64,000 nucleotides of DNA from Hexactinellida sp. DTS-2022 (GCA_028753945.1 JAPNXP010000014.1:2418001-2482000); one strand, 5' to 3'; shown: positions 22,697-35,137, counted from the stretch's first letter. Notes: a model not told the origin generated them from the letters alone. Program-made: numbers and translations.

Positions 22697-23344
22697 CAGG
22701 GTTGCCAATCCAATCCAATCGATAATCCAATCCAATCGATGTAAATATTGGCAATCGATATCGATAACCAATCCAATCGATGATATGATCTGACAATCCA
22801 ATCCAATCCAATCCAATCCAATCCAATCCAATCCAATCGATAATCCAATCCAATCGATGTAAATATTGGCAATCGATGTCGATAACCAATCCAATCGATG
22901 ATATGATCTGACAATCCAATCCATTCGATAATCGATGAAAATCATCGATTATTTATCGATTATTTATTGATTTTCAATAGATTATTTATCGGTTTTCTAT
23001 CGATTATTTATTGTTTTTCTATCAATTATTTATCGATTTTCTATCGATTATTTAAAGATTTTCTATCGATTATTAATCGATTATTTGTCGATTTTCTATC
23101 GCTTATTTATCGATTACTTGTCGATCTCTATCTATTATGCATTGATTATCCATCGATTGTTTATAAATCATTTTAATTTATTGCCTTTACTCGTTAAATC
23201 GAAAAAATCCAAAAAAAATTGATAATCGATAAAAATTCGTCGATAATTATCCATTCGATGAAGACTTTGGGCACTCCACTCGATACAAAATTCAGCATTC
23301 GATAATCGATAAGTTCTCTCGATTGGTTTGGATTGACAACCCTG
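22697..23344. mobile_element. hAT MITE filled with ATCGATTGGATT repeats
   Basis: The termini CAGGGTTGCCAATCCAATCC and CAGGGTTGTCAATCCAAACC (complement) are flanked by an exact 8-bp duplication, GTCGTATG (22689-22696 and 23345-23352). The interior is a tract of CCAATCCAATCGATAAT units followed by a CTATCGATTATTTATCGATT tract. The three overlapping minus-strand frames of 82-110 codons are repeat translations, not genes. Confidence 0.92.
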
Positions 23345-23699
23345 GTCGTATGCCTATAAACTAACAATCTGAAACATGCTACTATATTTACCAGTAGCGA
23401 ATACTTATAATACATTATAGTCCCCTTTACTCTTAGAAAATTCGTTTGAATCCGATACAGCTTGTAGGCTAAATCGACGATTGTTATCTTAGCGGCCGAT
23501 TCGCAGACCTCACGTTTATGCTAATAACTCGAAAGGTTTACGCTGTACATTAAAAATTATCACATCAGCGGAAAGATTAAAGTTGTGACAACAAATATAT
23601 CATCCCAAAATGCCAAAAATCCTGAAGATGACTAAGCAATTTTCGCTCGAATTTAGACCTCGGTTTTTCCATAATAACTCAAAAGTTAGCAGTGGCGTA

Positions 23700-26448
23700 C
23701 CCAGAAAAAGCTAATTGGGGGGTCCAAAAATATATTTATGATGATGATAGTATTAATGTTTTATTATCAACATTGTTTATTTTTCTACAAATAGTGAAAA
23801 TTGTAAAGTCATATTAATCTATTCCCAAATAGCACTTGATTTGTTTCAAGGTTTCATAGTCCTAATTTATTGTAATAAATTGATTCATGAATGAATAGTT
23901 GGTATAATATACGCAGAATGTCTAAACGTCCAGGAAATTCACTTGACTTTTTCCTTTCGAAACAAACAAGAGTTGAAAACGAGTTGGATGAATCATTGAT
24001 TATAACTGAAAACTATTCTCTCTCTATTGATCAATCGAACGAGGATCTTTCCATTACTGCTCATCCAAATCATATGGATATCGGTCTATTTGTAACAGAT
24101 AACCAGTCAGTAGATGAAGACCTTCGTTTAGAAATATTGCATAACTTTTGAACGCCGCCAGAAAATAATATCTATCCAGCAATCATTCAAGGAGGTAGGA
24201 AAGGTATTTCAATGGTTGTTGGCTGGTTCCTTTCCCATGGCTTGCTTACTCTGAATACTTGTCGGGCGCATTTTGTAAAATTTGTGTCCTGTTTTTAGAT
24301 AGAAATGACAAACAAGTAGGTAAAGGAGGAACACAAAAAGTTGGATCCCTAGTAATTTCCCCGTTCAACAACTCAAAGAACGCCATAGAGGTATTTAACA
24401 GTCATTGTCAGCTCTCGTATCATCGAGATTGTACTATGAAGAGCGATGCTTTCAAAAAAGGCAGCTGGACTGGTTTAGATATTCGCGACCAGCTATATCA
24501 ACAGCGAATTAAACAGAATCAATTAATCGTGATAGACTGGTACCTATAATAGAAACCATCCTTTTTCTTGGTCGACAGGAATTAGCCTTCCGTACACATA
24601 GAGCGAGTCTTCAGAATTGAATATTGAAGAGCCAAATGAATACGATGGTAACTTCCGTGCAGCCCTTCGTTTACGTCTAAGAGCAGGCGATGCTGTTTTA
24701 AGAGAACACTTAACTACTAGTGGTGCAAACGCTAAATATCTCAGCCCAAACATTCAGAACGAGATTATAAATATTTGCGGATCATTGATTAGCAAAAAGA
24801 TTGTTTGCGAAGTTCATGAAAGTGTCCCTTTCACTATTTTAGCTGACGAGTCAGCAGATGTTTCAGCTCAAAGCAACTGTCTATCTCAGCTAGTTACATT
24901 AATATCCGAAATGATAATATCCCCATCATATACGAGAAGTTTCTTGGTTTCGTGACAGTAACTGACCTAACTGGTGCTGGAATTGCAAATTCAATTGAAT
25001 CATTTTGCATCTCTTCTGGTCTTGATCTGAAAAGAATGGTTGGACTCGGATTGGATGGGGCTAGTTCAATGTCTGGAAAATACAAAGGAGTTCAAGCCTG
25101 CATACGTGAAAAGTATACAATGGTCCACTATACTCATTGTGCATCGCATAGTTTAAATTTGGCCATTGCTAAAGCTAATACTGTTGTTCTTAGAAATACA
25201 TTCTATGTCTTGCTTCTATAATCTCCTTTTCTCATGGTTACCCTTTACGTGAGGAGAGACTACGTCAGGCCATTCAAATCTTATGTCCCGAATCGAGACG
25301 CCAGCGATTGAAAACTCTTGCTGTTACACGATGGGTAGAAAGGCATGATGCAATATTGGTGTTTCTGGAATTATTTGAGCCAATCGTTGGAGCTTTTGAG
25401 GAACTAAATCAAGTAGCAGGGGAGAAACAGCATCGAAAGCAAATCAGCTTATTCATGTAGTATGTACTTCTTTCGACTTCATTTACTCTTGCACGGTTTT
25501 AGAACGTCCAAGTGCAAATCTGCTCAATGTTTCAAAACAATTGCAGTCACCAAATTTAGATTTGTTCGCAGTGTGTTCCATGATTGAGAATTTGGTGACA
25601 ATTTTTGAAAGGGACATGCAGGATAATGAGATTATAACCAAAGTTTTTACTACTGCAAAATTCAAAAGCTGAAATTTTTGGATCTTCAGTGACGCTTCCC
25701 AGGGTCTAGCAAGAGCTAATTCTAAATTTCTCAACCGAGAAGAAATTTTCTACAGAGAACACGTATTCCTTCCATATTTTCAGTGTCTGATAGAGCAACT
25801 TAATTTTTTCTTGAAACACAGAGAAAAATTCTTTACTCTCCAAAATCTTTTGCCAAATAACGGTGCTAAAATGCCTATGGATCAATTAAAGAGTGTTTTG
25901 AAGCCATTAGAGTCATTGCTGCCTTATCGTACTGCAGAAATCGAAGCAGAAATGGATATCTGGCAATGTATCTGGTCTCAAAAACTGGCAAAAGGCGACA
26001 CGGTACCTAAAACTGCAGTCGAAGCGTTATCTGAATTCAATAGAAATTTGATGCCAGCTCTGTTTAGAATATTACAGATATTTGCCACGTTACCAATCAC
26101 AACTGCTACAATTGAAAAAAGCTTCTCAACTTGAAACGCATTAAAACGTATTTAAGAAATACTATGGGAGAAGAGTGATTAATTGGACTAGCCCTTATAG
26201 CCATTCATGAACGTTCAATCCATCTACAAACTGATGAAATTATAACTAAGTTGGCTGAAAAGAATAGGAAAATCGATATTATGTTATAACAATATTAACT
26301 ACAATGAATAGTATACGATACCACTTGTTATATTTAAAGATGGCAATAAATTATAGAAAATAATCCTATTTATATTGGATGGCCATTCAGAAACGTTTCA
26401 GGGGGGGCCATGGCCCCCATGCCCCCCCCCCCCCTGGGTACGCCACTG
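23700..26448 (+). mobile_element. Full-length hAT element
   Basis: The termini CAGTGGCGTACCCAG are identical on both sides over 15 bp and lie between an exact 8-bp duplication, AAAGTTAG (23692-23699 and 26449-26456). At 2.75 kb with a single transposase gene on the + strand, it is an autonomous-type element that has lost function through mutation. Long G and C runs just inside the ends are typical of this group. Confidence 0.93.
23918..26289 (+). pseudogene. hAT transposase (TTF-zinc-finger, ZMYM1-like type), broken
   Basis: Reading starts MSKRPGNSLDFFLSK, a usual N terminus for this family. A TTF-type zinc finger follows near 24260-24460 (SGAFCKICVLF, then FNSHCQLSYHRDC). The RNase H-like core is visible as FTILADESADVS (first Asp, near 24840), LGLDGASSMSGKYKG (second Asp, near 25055), HCASHSLNLAIAKA, TRWVERHDA (near 25335), and the C-terminal block ITTATIEKSFS with LKRIKTYLRNT (third acidic residue and dimerisation domain, near 26100-26160). 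The frame is broken at least near 24150, 24550, 24955, 25221, 25460-25800 and 26134 by stops and small shifts, so no functional protein is made from this copy. The final frame ends at a TAA at 26287-26289. Confidence 0.88.
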
Positions 26449-26456
26449 AAAGTTAG

Positions 26457-27296
26457 TAATTATATCGAATTTTCCTTTTAATCACATATATATATATCTC
26501 ACATATGACAATCTGTCATGTAAATTTCAAAATAAAATATCCACTTTTGAAAAATTAGTATTAACATAAATTTCACTAAAATCAGTTAACAATGATGATT
26601 TCCATACCTATTTAATTCCCTTAATGTAGATTATGTTGTCAACTCTAATAATACTATTGCGTGAACAGTACACTGAACACGATTATTGATATGAATTTAT
26701 CATGTCCTTTGTTTATAATTCAATGATTAGCACTATAAATGATACACTGCCTTTCTTCTACTTGATTTTCTTCAAATTAATTCATTTTTTTCAAACACAC
26801 ATTTTACTTTTTTTTTCAAACATCTTTTTGACTTTATAGCTTATTTCCATTTTCTTCTCATTTCATTTTCTGCTCTCTTCTTTATTTCTCCAAGTCGATT
26901 CTTCCAATTCAAGTGAGCTTATTCATTTTATTTCCTTAGCTACTTTTTTATTTATTAATAATACCAGGGCAGGCCATGGCCAGACCGATATTTTACCACT
27001 ACATTTTGAAGGATCAGATCTAAAATTTAATTTACAATAACGTGGCCCTCAAGGTTTGGATGCCCAACGCCGACGGAAGGAAATCCGTGGCCTAGAACAC
27101 TCATATGATTATATATTATTACTATATGCAGTCGATACCAACAGACGATAAAAATTTGTTCGCTTTTCCGGAGTTCGTTTTAACAGGAGTAATACCCATT
27201 CAATGCCATTGTAGGGACCTGATTTTGTGGAACTGTTCTTCTTATCCGAAAATTCGTATTAATTAACCGTGTTCGTACTAACGAGGTCTACTGTAG
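26457..27296. other. Stretch without gene; pogo/Tigger terminus at right
   Basis: Mostly AT-rich sequence. From about 27120 to 27297 the minus strand reads like a pogo/Tigger end (ACTACAGTAGACCTCGTTAG, then TACGAACACGG), similar to scraps near 5155 and 35395. The opposite terminus was not located. Confidence 0.4.
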
Positions 27297-27359
27297 TAGT
27301 ATATATGTATTGATTAATAATAATTATTATTATTTCATCTAGTAATGACTTCAATAGAG

Positions 27360-29130
27360 CAATTCGTGGAAGCTCTCCAGAAACTCGGCTAAGAAAGCTT
27401 CGATTGCGTAAGAGATGCTTTGAACAAAGGAGACAAACATAAGCCAAAATCTGTCTGGAGAAAATTGTCAATTGCTCTTTTTGGAAAAAAAAAACAAGGC
27501 TACTAAGCGCGATTCTCTCATCTCCAAATGGAGATTGAATAGAGGAAACTTTCAGCATCTCGTAAGGCAAATGATCAGTTCGCGTAAGTCTATCATTCCC
27601 ATTAATTTACCTCAATTGACAGTAGAGCATATCCGTACTCAGTTAATATCTGCTAGCTCATATCTTGACACTATAGAGCACAGTCAGATGCGTTTGAAGG
27701 AGTTCTATTTTAGTTGTCCTAGTTTACAGCGAGACCTATCTAATAAGTTTACCAGGTTTATTAGCATCTGGTTGCGATGACTGTCAACTTTACGGTGTGA
27801 TGTCTAAGATAGCTTCTTCTCCCCTAACAGGGAGAACTGATACCCATTTTTGGTCTGTCATAAACTGTAATTATAGTCTATGGTTAGATGCAATAAAAAA
27901 TTTCAGCTTAGAGTGTCTGCTTGTTAGTGGCGAGTTCATTCTAGTGGATGACAAACTCCACGACCAGTCGGAAAAGTTTTGTTTCTGTCTAATGGATTCA
28001 ATGCAATGGATTCGACTAATCAGGCGAAATTGTAACTTAGTGGAAGCATGGATTATAATGAAAACATTAGTTCTGGATATTAGAGCTATTCGGGAATTCA
28101 TATACTGTATAGCTATCACAGTACAACATCTAGATTTATTCACTAGCTTTATTCTATCCTGTCGAGAAAGTTCAGATACTTCAAGCTCATTTCATGAATC
28201 TTTGTCCCTAAATTGCAACCTGAGATTGAATATCCCCGACCCCGAGCCCAAATTGCTAGTGCCATCAATAGATGACAGTACTCTGGGTAATGACTCTGGG
28301 TAATTACACAAATCATGGAGACTCTGTAGTATTTTCTAAAGATTGGACCAATTTATTTAGTTCAAAAATCAAGGGAAATTTTGTGAGTGTGTTCAATCTT
28401 TTCAATACAAAAAGGTTAATATACTAAGTTGTAGAATACTAAATAGCTGTTTTTTAGAGCTAAAGCTGCGTGTATGTTTAAAGATTGTTTTGAATTTATA
28501 TTTGTAGATCCGTTGGAGTGTAAAATTGATGATAATATTATTGTGGAGTATGTAGCTTATCGAACCTTATCTGAAGAGCATTTCGATAATACAACTGTGC
28601 ACTCATGAAATTTATCACATTCGCATATGTTAGAAGTTGATAGACAGGCAACAGATACATCTATCTATAAATGCTTATTTCTATGGTCAATTTGATTCTG
28701 TAGAGAACACAAACTTAGCACTTAATTATGGTAACCTTAATAAGGTTATAAGTTCTGCAGTTCTGCGAAAAGCTAAATGATTTGTCTAGTTTACAGAGGT
28801 ATTCTAATGATAACTGGACTGAGTTAATTAGCATGCAACAGTATTATAGAAATAGTGTTATTGGTCTCATGTTAGATGTTTCATACAGTCATTAAGTCAT
28901 AATCCTTGTATTGTAAATATGTACACTGAAGATCAAATCAGAATATTGAAATAGTTTAAGGATGCAAGAATTGTTCTTCACTTAGAATCCACGGGATCAA
29001 TTTTTAGGCAAATAGATTCCTCACAAAAGAAAGTATTCTATTACGATCTTAGTGTAAGACATCCTACTCACTCCACTAGTCCAATTCCACTTGCAGAAAT
29101 GATTAGTTCAGGCACGGACTACTATAATAC
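27360..29130 (+). pseudogene. Unidentified transposon-like gene relic
   Basis: Two open stretches (27472-27780, 102 codons; 27797-28303, 168 codons) are followed by a run of broken frames. I do not recognise the first two. Near 28966-29124 the + strand reads VLHLESTGSIFRQ, then KKVFYYDLSVRHPT and SPIPLAEMISS. This resembles the segment around the first catalytic Asp (usual form LDATGS) in certain MULE-like transposases, with Asp replaced by Glu here. A possible MULE-type relic is therefore an inference. No terminal repeats were found. Confidence 0.4.
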
Positions 29131-29169
29131 CCGGACGTGACAAAACCAAACCACAGTAAAAAATGCGTA

Positions 29170-29435
29170 GGCTGAACATTGTATCACAGTGTTCATTTTC
29201 AGGGGTGTAAGTGGAAATAGGAAAACTATGTTAGATAGACTCTAATGAAGTATTATTGACATATAGGTTATCGGTAGCTGCAAACCGAATGGCATCATCA
29301 AAAATATTGTATGTAATCTCATAACAGTATTTTTGGACGAGCAATGATAAATTCATGATTATTGATTTATTATATTTTTGGTTTTGTAACAATCATATAT
29401 TAATCAGACATGATTATTGATAATATAATACATCT
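29170..29435. repeat. Dispersed repeat, copy 1 (partner 52556-52800)
   Basis: About 250 bp shared with 52556-52800 in the same orientation, including TAGATAGACTCTAATGAAGT, ATTATTGAC and GTAGCTGCAAAC. Non-coding; it may be the border of the element to its left. Confidence 0.65.
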
Positions 29436-29806
29436 TAAACTTGGGTAAAAATAATTTGAATGTTAGTCTTATCCCAGGTATTCTATATCGCATTGAATTT
29501 AAAGAGGGTAGATGGATGCTGACTGTAACTATCGCAGGTGCAATTACTCTTAGGAAACTCTAGATAGTATTAGGTTGCATAGTTGTATAATATGGAACAT
29601 TGCTAGCGCCTAAATTTCTTCCGAATCTCATAAAAATATCTTATTGAAATTCAAAAGCATGGATAATTCCTAACTTGGTATGCTGATTGAGAGATTTGAC
29701 TTAATATATCATAGACTGCTTTGTTATTCATTATCACTATCAGTTAATGGATGAAAAAAGCTAAATTAATTAGATAAATAGTGTAGAAATTAAATATACA
29801 TTATAG

Positions 29807-30495
29807 CGTGACCTACGTTATAATAAGGTCTATTCAGTGTTATCAAAATGTAGACTATGGATACTGTCGAAGGCCATTGTAAAATTCAGGGCACTTCTTT
29901 ATCTCAATTATTAGTAATGGTAGACCTGAATATGTTTTGTAACTATATGGGAACATCCGAATATGATATATAGAACCTTTCAGAATTGAAATATGTCATC
30001 ATTTGATGACGAATTCGTCAATTTTCGTTCGAATTATCATGTATCTAAATACCTGTTTTAACACAGTTGAACGCGTTATATATGTTCAACATTGGTTCAT
30101 GATAATACCCAGACCTAGTTAAATAAAATATATCAAAATTATAATAGGAATGTTGACACATTCCTCGGTTGTCAGGCAAATGTATATTTCCTAAAATGAG
30201 CCATAACACCAAAACTATAATTGTTATGTAAACTAGACTACGCCTCATCTATCCGCAATAGGTGAATTCCTATTCCTCGATGGTACATTTTCTATGCCTT
30301 ACTTTGATACTTTTTGAATTTATGAGATAATTAACTCGTATTCCGTAAATGGCACTGAGCTCATAAACTTAAAAAGTATCAACTATTACTAATAATTGAG
30401 ATAAAGAAGTGCCCTCTATTTTACAATGGCCTTCGACAGTATCCATAGTCCACATTTTGATAACACTGAATAGGCCTTATTATAACGTAGCCACG
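29807..30495. mobile_element. Fold-back element F2 (7-bp duplication), right arm partly deleted
   Basis: The ends CGTGACCTACGTTATAATAA and CGTGGCTACGTTATAATAA (complement) are flanked by an exact 7-bp duplication, ATTATAG (29800-29806 and 30496-30502). Outer arms of about 125 bp pair (29807-29930 with 30365-30495). The inner left segment (29950-30240) matches F1 and F3 but has no partner in this copy, so the inner right arm has been lost. Confidence 0.85.
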
Positions 30496-30571
30496 ATTAT
30501 AGGAATTTTATTAGGAGGGAACAATGGTAAATTTAAAAAATATGTAGATTAGGGGGGGGGGGGCTTGGGGG

Positions 30572-30735
30572 CAAAGGCGTAGCCAGGCCAAAATCTAGGG
30601 GAGGGTCAAATGTACAACCAGCGAGCGTAGCGAGCGACTTAAAGGGAGTCTGGGGGTGAAACCCCCACAAAAATGGATGAGCTAGGGGGGGGGGGCAACT
30701 GCCCTACCCCCTGACCCCCCCTCCCTACGCCCATG
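30572..30735. mobile_element. Short hAT MITE, G-rich
   Basis: The termini CAAAGGCGTAGCCAGG and CATGGGCGTAGGGAGG (complement) are flanked by an exact 8-bp duplication, CTTGGGGG (30564-30571 and 30736-30743). Confidence 0.8.
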
Positions 30736-30816
30736 CTTGGGGGGTCTATTATTTAGGAGAGATCAAGTCAATAAGTATTTAGACTATTTAGAATCAATGA
30801 AATAACTGACCATTAT

Positions 30817-31180
30817 CAGTGGCGTATCCAGGATTATCGTGAGGGGGGTGCTCTGGATCGAGCGACGGTGAGGGGAGGTCTGGGAGGCAAGCCCCCAGAA
30901 TTTTTTTGAATCTTAGACGCTCAAACATCGATGTACAGCTATTCTTGTCACATAGTAGGAGGGGTGTAATATTGTGCAGTTGTACCAAATTATGAATAAC
31001 AACATACTATCCCTTTTGGAAACCAGTTATTAGGGGGGTGTTTGAACACCCAAATCCCCCCCCCCCCTGTATACGACACTGAACTCTCAGTGCTTTTGTA
31101 TAGATAAAATAGCTAGATAAGGGCCCCCAAGGGGGCCCAGCGGAGATTCCCCGCTGGCTTGTATGACCAGGACGCCCCTG
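30817..31180. mobile_element. Composite MITE C/D, copy A (incomplete)
   Basis: Unit C (30817-31081; termini CAGTGGCGTATCCAGG and CAGTGTCGTATACAGG in complement) is followed directly by part of unit D ending GACCAGGACGCCCCTG. The same C-in-D arrangement occurs inverted and more complete at 51079-51517, with the same D sequence abutting C. The other end of D is missing here. Confidence 0.7.
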
Positions 31181-32267
31181 GGAAGTATCACATGGCGTTC
31201 CCTATTGCTAAATTTGGAAGTTATTCCTTTAGAATTTGAAAGTAGTCACCTTCAATACCCAGAGTGTTTTTTATACCAATCAAATTTCTCTCTTGAGGCA
31301 AGATTAAGCAATTCCTTGATTGAATAAGTCGGTAACAAGCAGGTATTATTCCATGAATTTTTTGTAAAATACTTGAGTTAAAATATTATGCCGTCGACTT
31401 ATTTATCATTTATTAAATTTCTCAGTTGCCCTACTTAAAAGTGGAATGAAATACTCAGAGATTCACTACTACAATGTAAATCGTCTACGTATGTCTAGGT
31501 CTATCGAGTCACCATCAACAAGCTTAATTGCACTTTCGATTTCATTGATAACAAGTTTTATATGGTTGTTAATAGAAATTCAGTTTGAGACTTAATAGTT
31601 TGAAGTAGTAGTGAAAATGTATCTACTTCATCGAGGGTCTCAACTTGGCAAGTATCATTAATATAAATTCGCGAGTTCGGAAATGTGACGCTTTTAACAT
31701 CAAATGCTTTGATATACAAATCTTCTTTAACTAATACAGATCGGTCTATGAAAAGTCCGGTTTCTAAGATAATGATTTTTATATATTAATAAAGGGTGTT
31801 GCTAGACACATTTGATATCCAGCGGTTTGGTAGGTTGATTAAATTTAGCTTAGAAAGAAATAGATTATGAATTACACACGGTAACTAGGAACTTATCCAC
31901 CTTTTTTTCGTTGTTAGTTATGTTCTTGGAGTATGCAGAATCCGTCAGCAGTCGTTCTTTGTCATCTATGGATAGTCTCTGGCTTGGAATTGAATTCAGA
32001 AAGATTTGGGGAAAATCCTGGGTACTGCTCTCTTCTTCAGAGCTATTCTCTCTCTGGAAACTGTAACAGTACAAAGCCCGTCATTGTAGGATATGGTGAT
32101 ATGGTCCTTTCGATGTCATCTTCTTTAAAATGACGAATGCATACCTAAGAAACTAATGTAAATATGGCAATCAATAAATTGAAATTATATACACTTACCC
32201 TAATCTGCTTGTTGGTTTCATAGTATCTGTGGCAGTAGAATTGCCGTGATCCATTCATCAAAAATAT
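31181..32267. other. Stretch without recognised gene
   Basis: The longest frame (31865-32074, minus, 69 codons; SQRLSIDDKERLLTDSAYSK) has no known motif. The region may contain decayed element coding sequence, which I cannot name. Confidence 0.35.
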
Positions 32268-32274
32268 GATATAT

Positions 32275-33272
32275 CGTGACCTTCTTTATATAAGGCCTTA
32301 CTACTGAGTAGATTTTGCTGGACCATGGATTATTTAAAGGCCATTGATTATTAGCTGACATATCTTTATCTCAAAAGCTAGTAATGACAGACCTGAAAAA
32401 TGCATTATACTTATATAGGAAGTTAGGAACATGATATCAAGGCATACTTAACACCATTTAGAATTGTGATATATCACCATTTGATTACGTAATCGCTATT
32501 TTTTCGTGGGGATTTATAGTGTTTTTATAGCCTACTTTTAACATAGTTAAACGCGTTATAAATGTTCAAAATTGGAACATGTGGATGTCCATAACTAGTT
32601 GAAAGACCTATATCGAAATTATAAATGGAATGTTGACACATTCTCGTTTGCCAGGGAAATGCATATTTCTTAAAATGAGCCATAACTCAAAAACTATCGA
32701 TTTTATGTCAACTATGCTAGTACTGATCTATCCGCAATTGGTAACTTCCTATTCATTGATAATACATTTTCTAGGCCTAACTTCAATAATATTTGAGATA
32801 ACGAGTGTATTACCATATAAATAATTAAGTGCTAATAATCTCATTATCTCAAAGATTATTGTAGTTAGGCCTAGAATATGTATTATCAATGAATAGGAAG
32901 TTACCAATTGCAGATAGATCAGTGCTAGCATAGTTTACATAAAATAGATAGTTTTTGAGTTATGGCTCATTTTAAGAAATATGCATTTCCCTGGCAACCG
33001 AGAATGTGTCAACATTCCATTTATAATTTCGATATATTTCATTCAAATAGTTATGGACATCCTCATGTTCCAATCTTGAACATTTATAACGCGTTTAACT
33101 ATGTTAAAAGCGGCTATAAAAACACGATAATTTCCACGAAAAATTGCAATTACTTAATAAAATGGTGGTATGTTACAATTCTAAAGGGTGTTATGTATGC
33201 CTTGATATCATGTTCCTAATAAGTAATCCATGGTTCGGAGGAGTAGTAAGGCCTTTTATAACGAAGGTCACG
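32275..33272. mobile_element. Long fold-back element F3 (7-bp duplication)
   Basis: The ends CGTGACCTTCTTTATATAAG and CGTGACCTTCGTTATAAAAG (complement) are flanked by an exact 7-bp duplication, GATATAT (32268-32274 and 33273-33279). Arms of roughly 450 bp pair almost throughout around a short loop near 32810-32840. The GAATGTTGACACATTC and AACGCGTTATAAATGTTC blocks are shared with F1 and F2. Confidence 0.88.
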
Positions 33273-33279
33273 GATATAT

Positions 33280-34009
33280 AGATTTTATGGTTGGTTATAA
33301 ATTAGTTAATTACAAATTTTAGACATTCCTTCCTAGTTCCTATGTACCATTTTTGGTGCAAATTGTTATATAATGAATTAAAATGTTTGCTTTACGGTGT
33401 ACAATGGTAAATGCCAGCAGTAAATTTGATTTACTCCAAATTTAATTTGACTGACCTAACCAATCCCTGGTCCAAGTCCATCAATCACCACCATTGCCTT
33501 ATATATAGAATGCTATGCTCCAGCGTTGCTCAGAGCCACATTTAAGAGAATACATTCATCATTTGAATATTGTAATTCAGTTTTTTTATGTGGTAAAACT
33601 TGTAGGTCAATGGTAATTTATATACATACTTCTATATTTCCATTTACTAAAATTAAATGTTTACTCAAGAGTAGTGTGGGGCCCGTGTTCTACCCTAACC
33701 ATGGACTCAAATTCTTTTCGTGGCACTTCGGTGAGAAATAACCCATCTATTGATTTCCAATTTTAAATTACCACAAAGTGTGAATCTGTAATCACATCTT
33801 GAATACTAGGTACATCTTTATAATTAAGGACCGATTTTGTACGCAGTTAAACGCAGTGAGGGAGATAGTAGATGAGTTACTAATCATGCTGCATGTTGCT
33901 GACAAGGAATTGACAATATCTGCCCCAGAGAGAGTAATGCAGACACTGGAGAGTCACCAGCATTTTTCTGATTTGCTTGGACTTTGGATTTGTTTCAAGC
34001 ACCACCAAT
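33280..34009 (+). other. Region with a short frame interrupted by a MITE
   Basis: From 33799 a frame reads through residues such as QLNAVREIVDELLIMLHVAD and ERVMQTLESHQHFSD to the MITE at 34010. After the MITE, LDLFQAPPIALQRKLDLIKF and SRDPEVFLTDLPILV continue in another frame. It looks like decayed coding sequence of about 150 residues. I do not recognise it. Confidence 0.35.
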
Positions 34010-34165
34010 CAGAGGTGTAGCCAGGGTGCGGCATTTGGGGTATAGGCCGCACCCAAAAAAATTCTTCCCGCAAAAAATGCCCATTAGTATAATACTATTG
34101 TGCGGAAATGCCGCAACTATAATCTACCAGTGCCACACCTTCTTGCAGGCCTAGCTACGCCTCTG
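34010..34165. mobile_element. Short hAT MITE
   Basis: The termini CAGAGGTGTAGCCAGG and CAGAGGCGTAGCTAGGCC (complement) are flanked by an exact 8-bp duplication, CCACCAAT (34002-34009 and 34166-34173). Confidence 0.92.
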
Positions 34166-34436
34166 CCACCAATTGCCCTCCAACGGAAGTTAGATCTAAT
34201 CAAGTTCCATAGCTCTCGAGATCCAGAGGTATTTCTAACTGATCTTCCAATTCTTGTAATACCGACAAGTAAAACGTAACTATTAACCACTTTCTTTATC
34301 GGTATCTGATCTACATAGGCCTAATAATGAATTTATCTACTCAAAATAGTTGTATTTTCCACTCAGTTAGCCTTAATTGATAGAAAATAACCCTAAAATA
34401 AAATATTATTTTGATGTATGGTATGCTTGAGGTTTA

Positions 34437-34820
34437 ACACTTACTATTCCATTTCGCTTGCTGGGTCATTTCGCGGTTGGTGTGTGGTTTATACTTCTAA
34501 CATAATTATATTGCGTAAATTGGCCTAAAATAGTCAAATTTATAAATGTGAAAGTTTAATGAATACTTCATCATGCCGTATTGAGTAACATATTGATAAT
34601 CTGTTGTGACCAACATGCCCGCATCATCAATGGCCAAGTTCCATTAATTTTCAGATCTTTATCTCGTAGACGGTTTAAATTGTTGCGGTTAAGTTAATTT
34701 AACGCTTCTCATATTGTTAGAATGACGTTGTAACTGGTCGAGGTGTGAATTATTCTGAAAACCTCAACTTGTTGTTGGGGTCCAAAAGTTTCTTCTATAT
34801 GCCAAAAATCACATTATACA
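34437..34820. repeat. Dispersed repeat, copy 2 (partner 11775-12190)
   Basis: It shares its body with 11775-12190 in the same orientation and begins with a reduced version of the GC-rich hairpin end (TTCGCTTGCTGGGTCATTTC). Confidence 0.55.
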
Positions 34821-35137
34821 ACTGTCCAGTTTCTTCAATCAACTCGGAACATACAAACAAATATATACACCATTATACGTATGCTATGGTAAGACTTCTA
34901 ACCTACCCTAATTAATCCTTACTCAACTATTCTACAATAAACCTTTTCTGTTGAAAATCCCCAAATTGATACTTATAAATATTGATAAAGTAGATCTGTT
35001 ATCTCATTGTTCTGAATTCTTGTACAGAGCTCTAATTAATTATATATGTTCTGTTGTTGTGATTACTGTACAATTTTCAGGATTAATTATTACATTCCGA
35101 TTTATTTAATCATCACTCTAAACTTTTATTTTCTTAG

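Noticed and set aside
22613-22945. Three overlapping minus-strand frames of 82-110 codons rich in DWIGLDWIG
   Set aside because: They translate the ATCGATTGG repeats of the hAT MITE at 22697-23344; repeats with unit lengths that keep several frames open are not genes.
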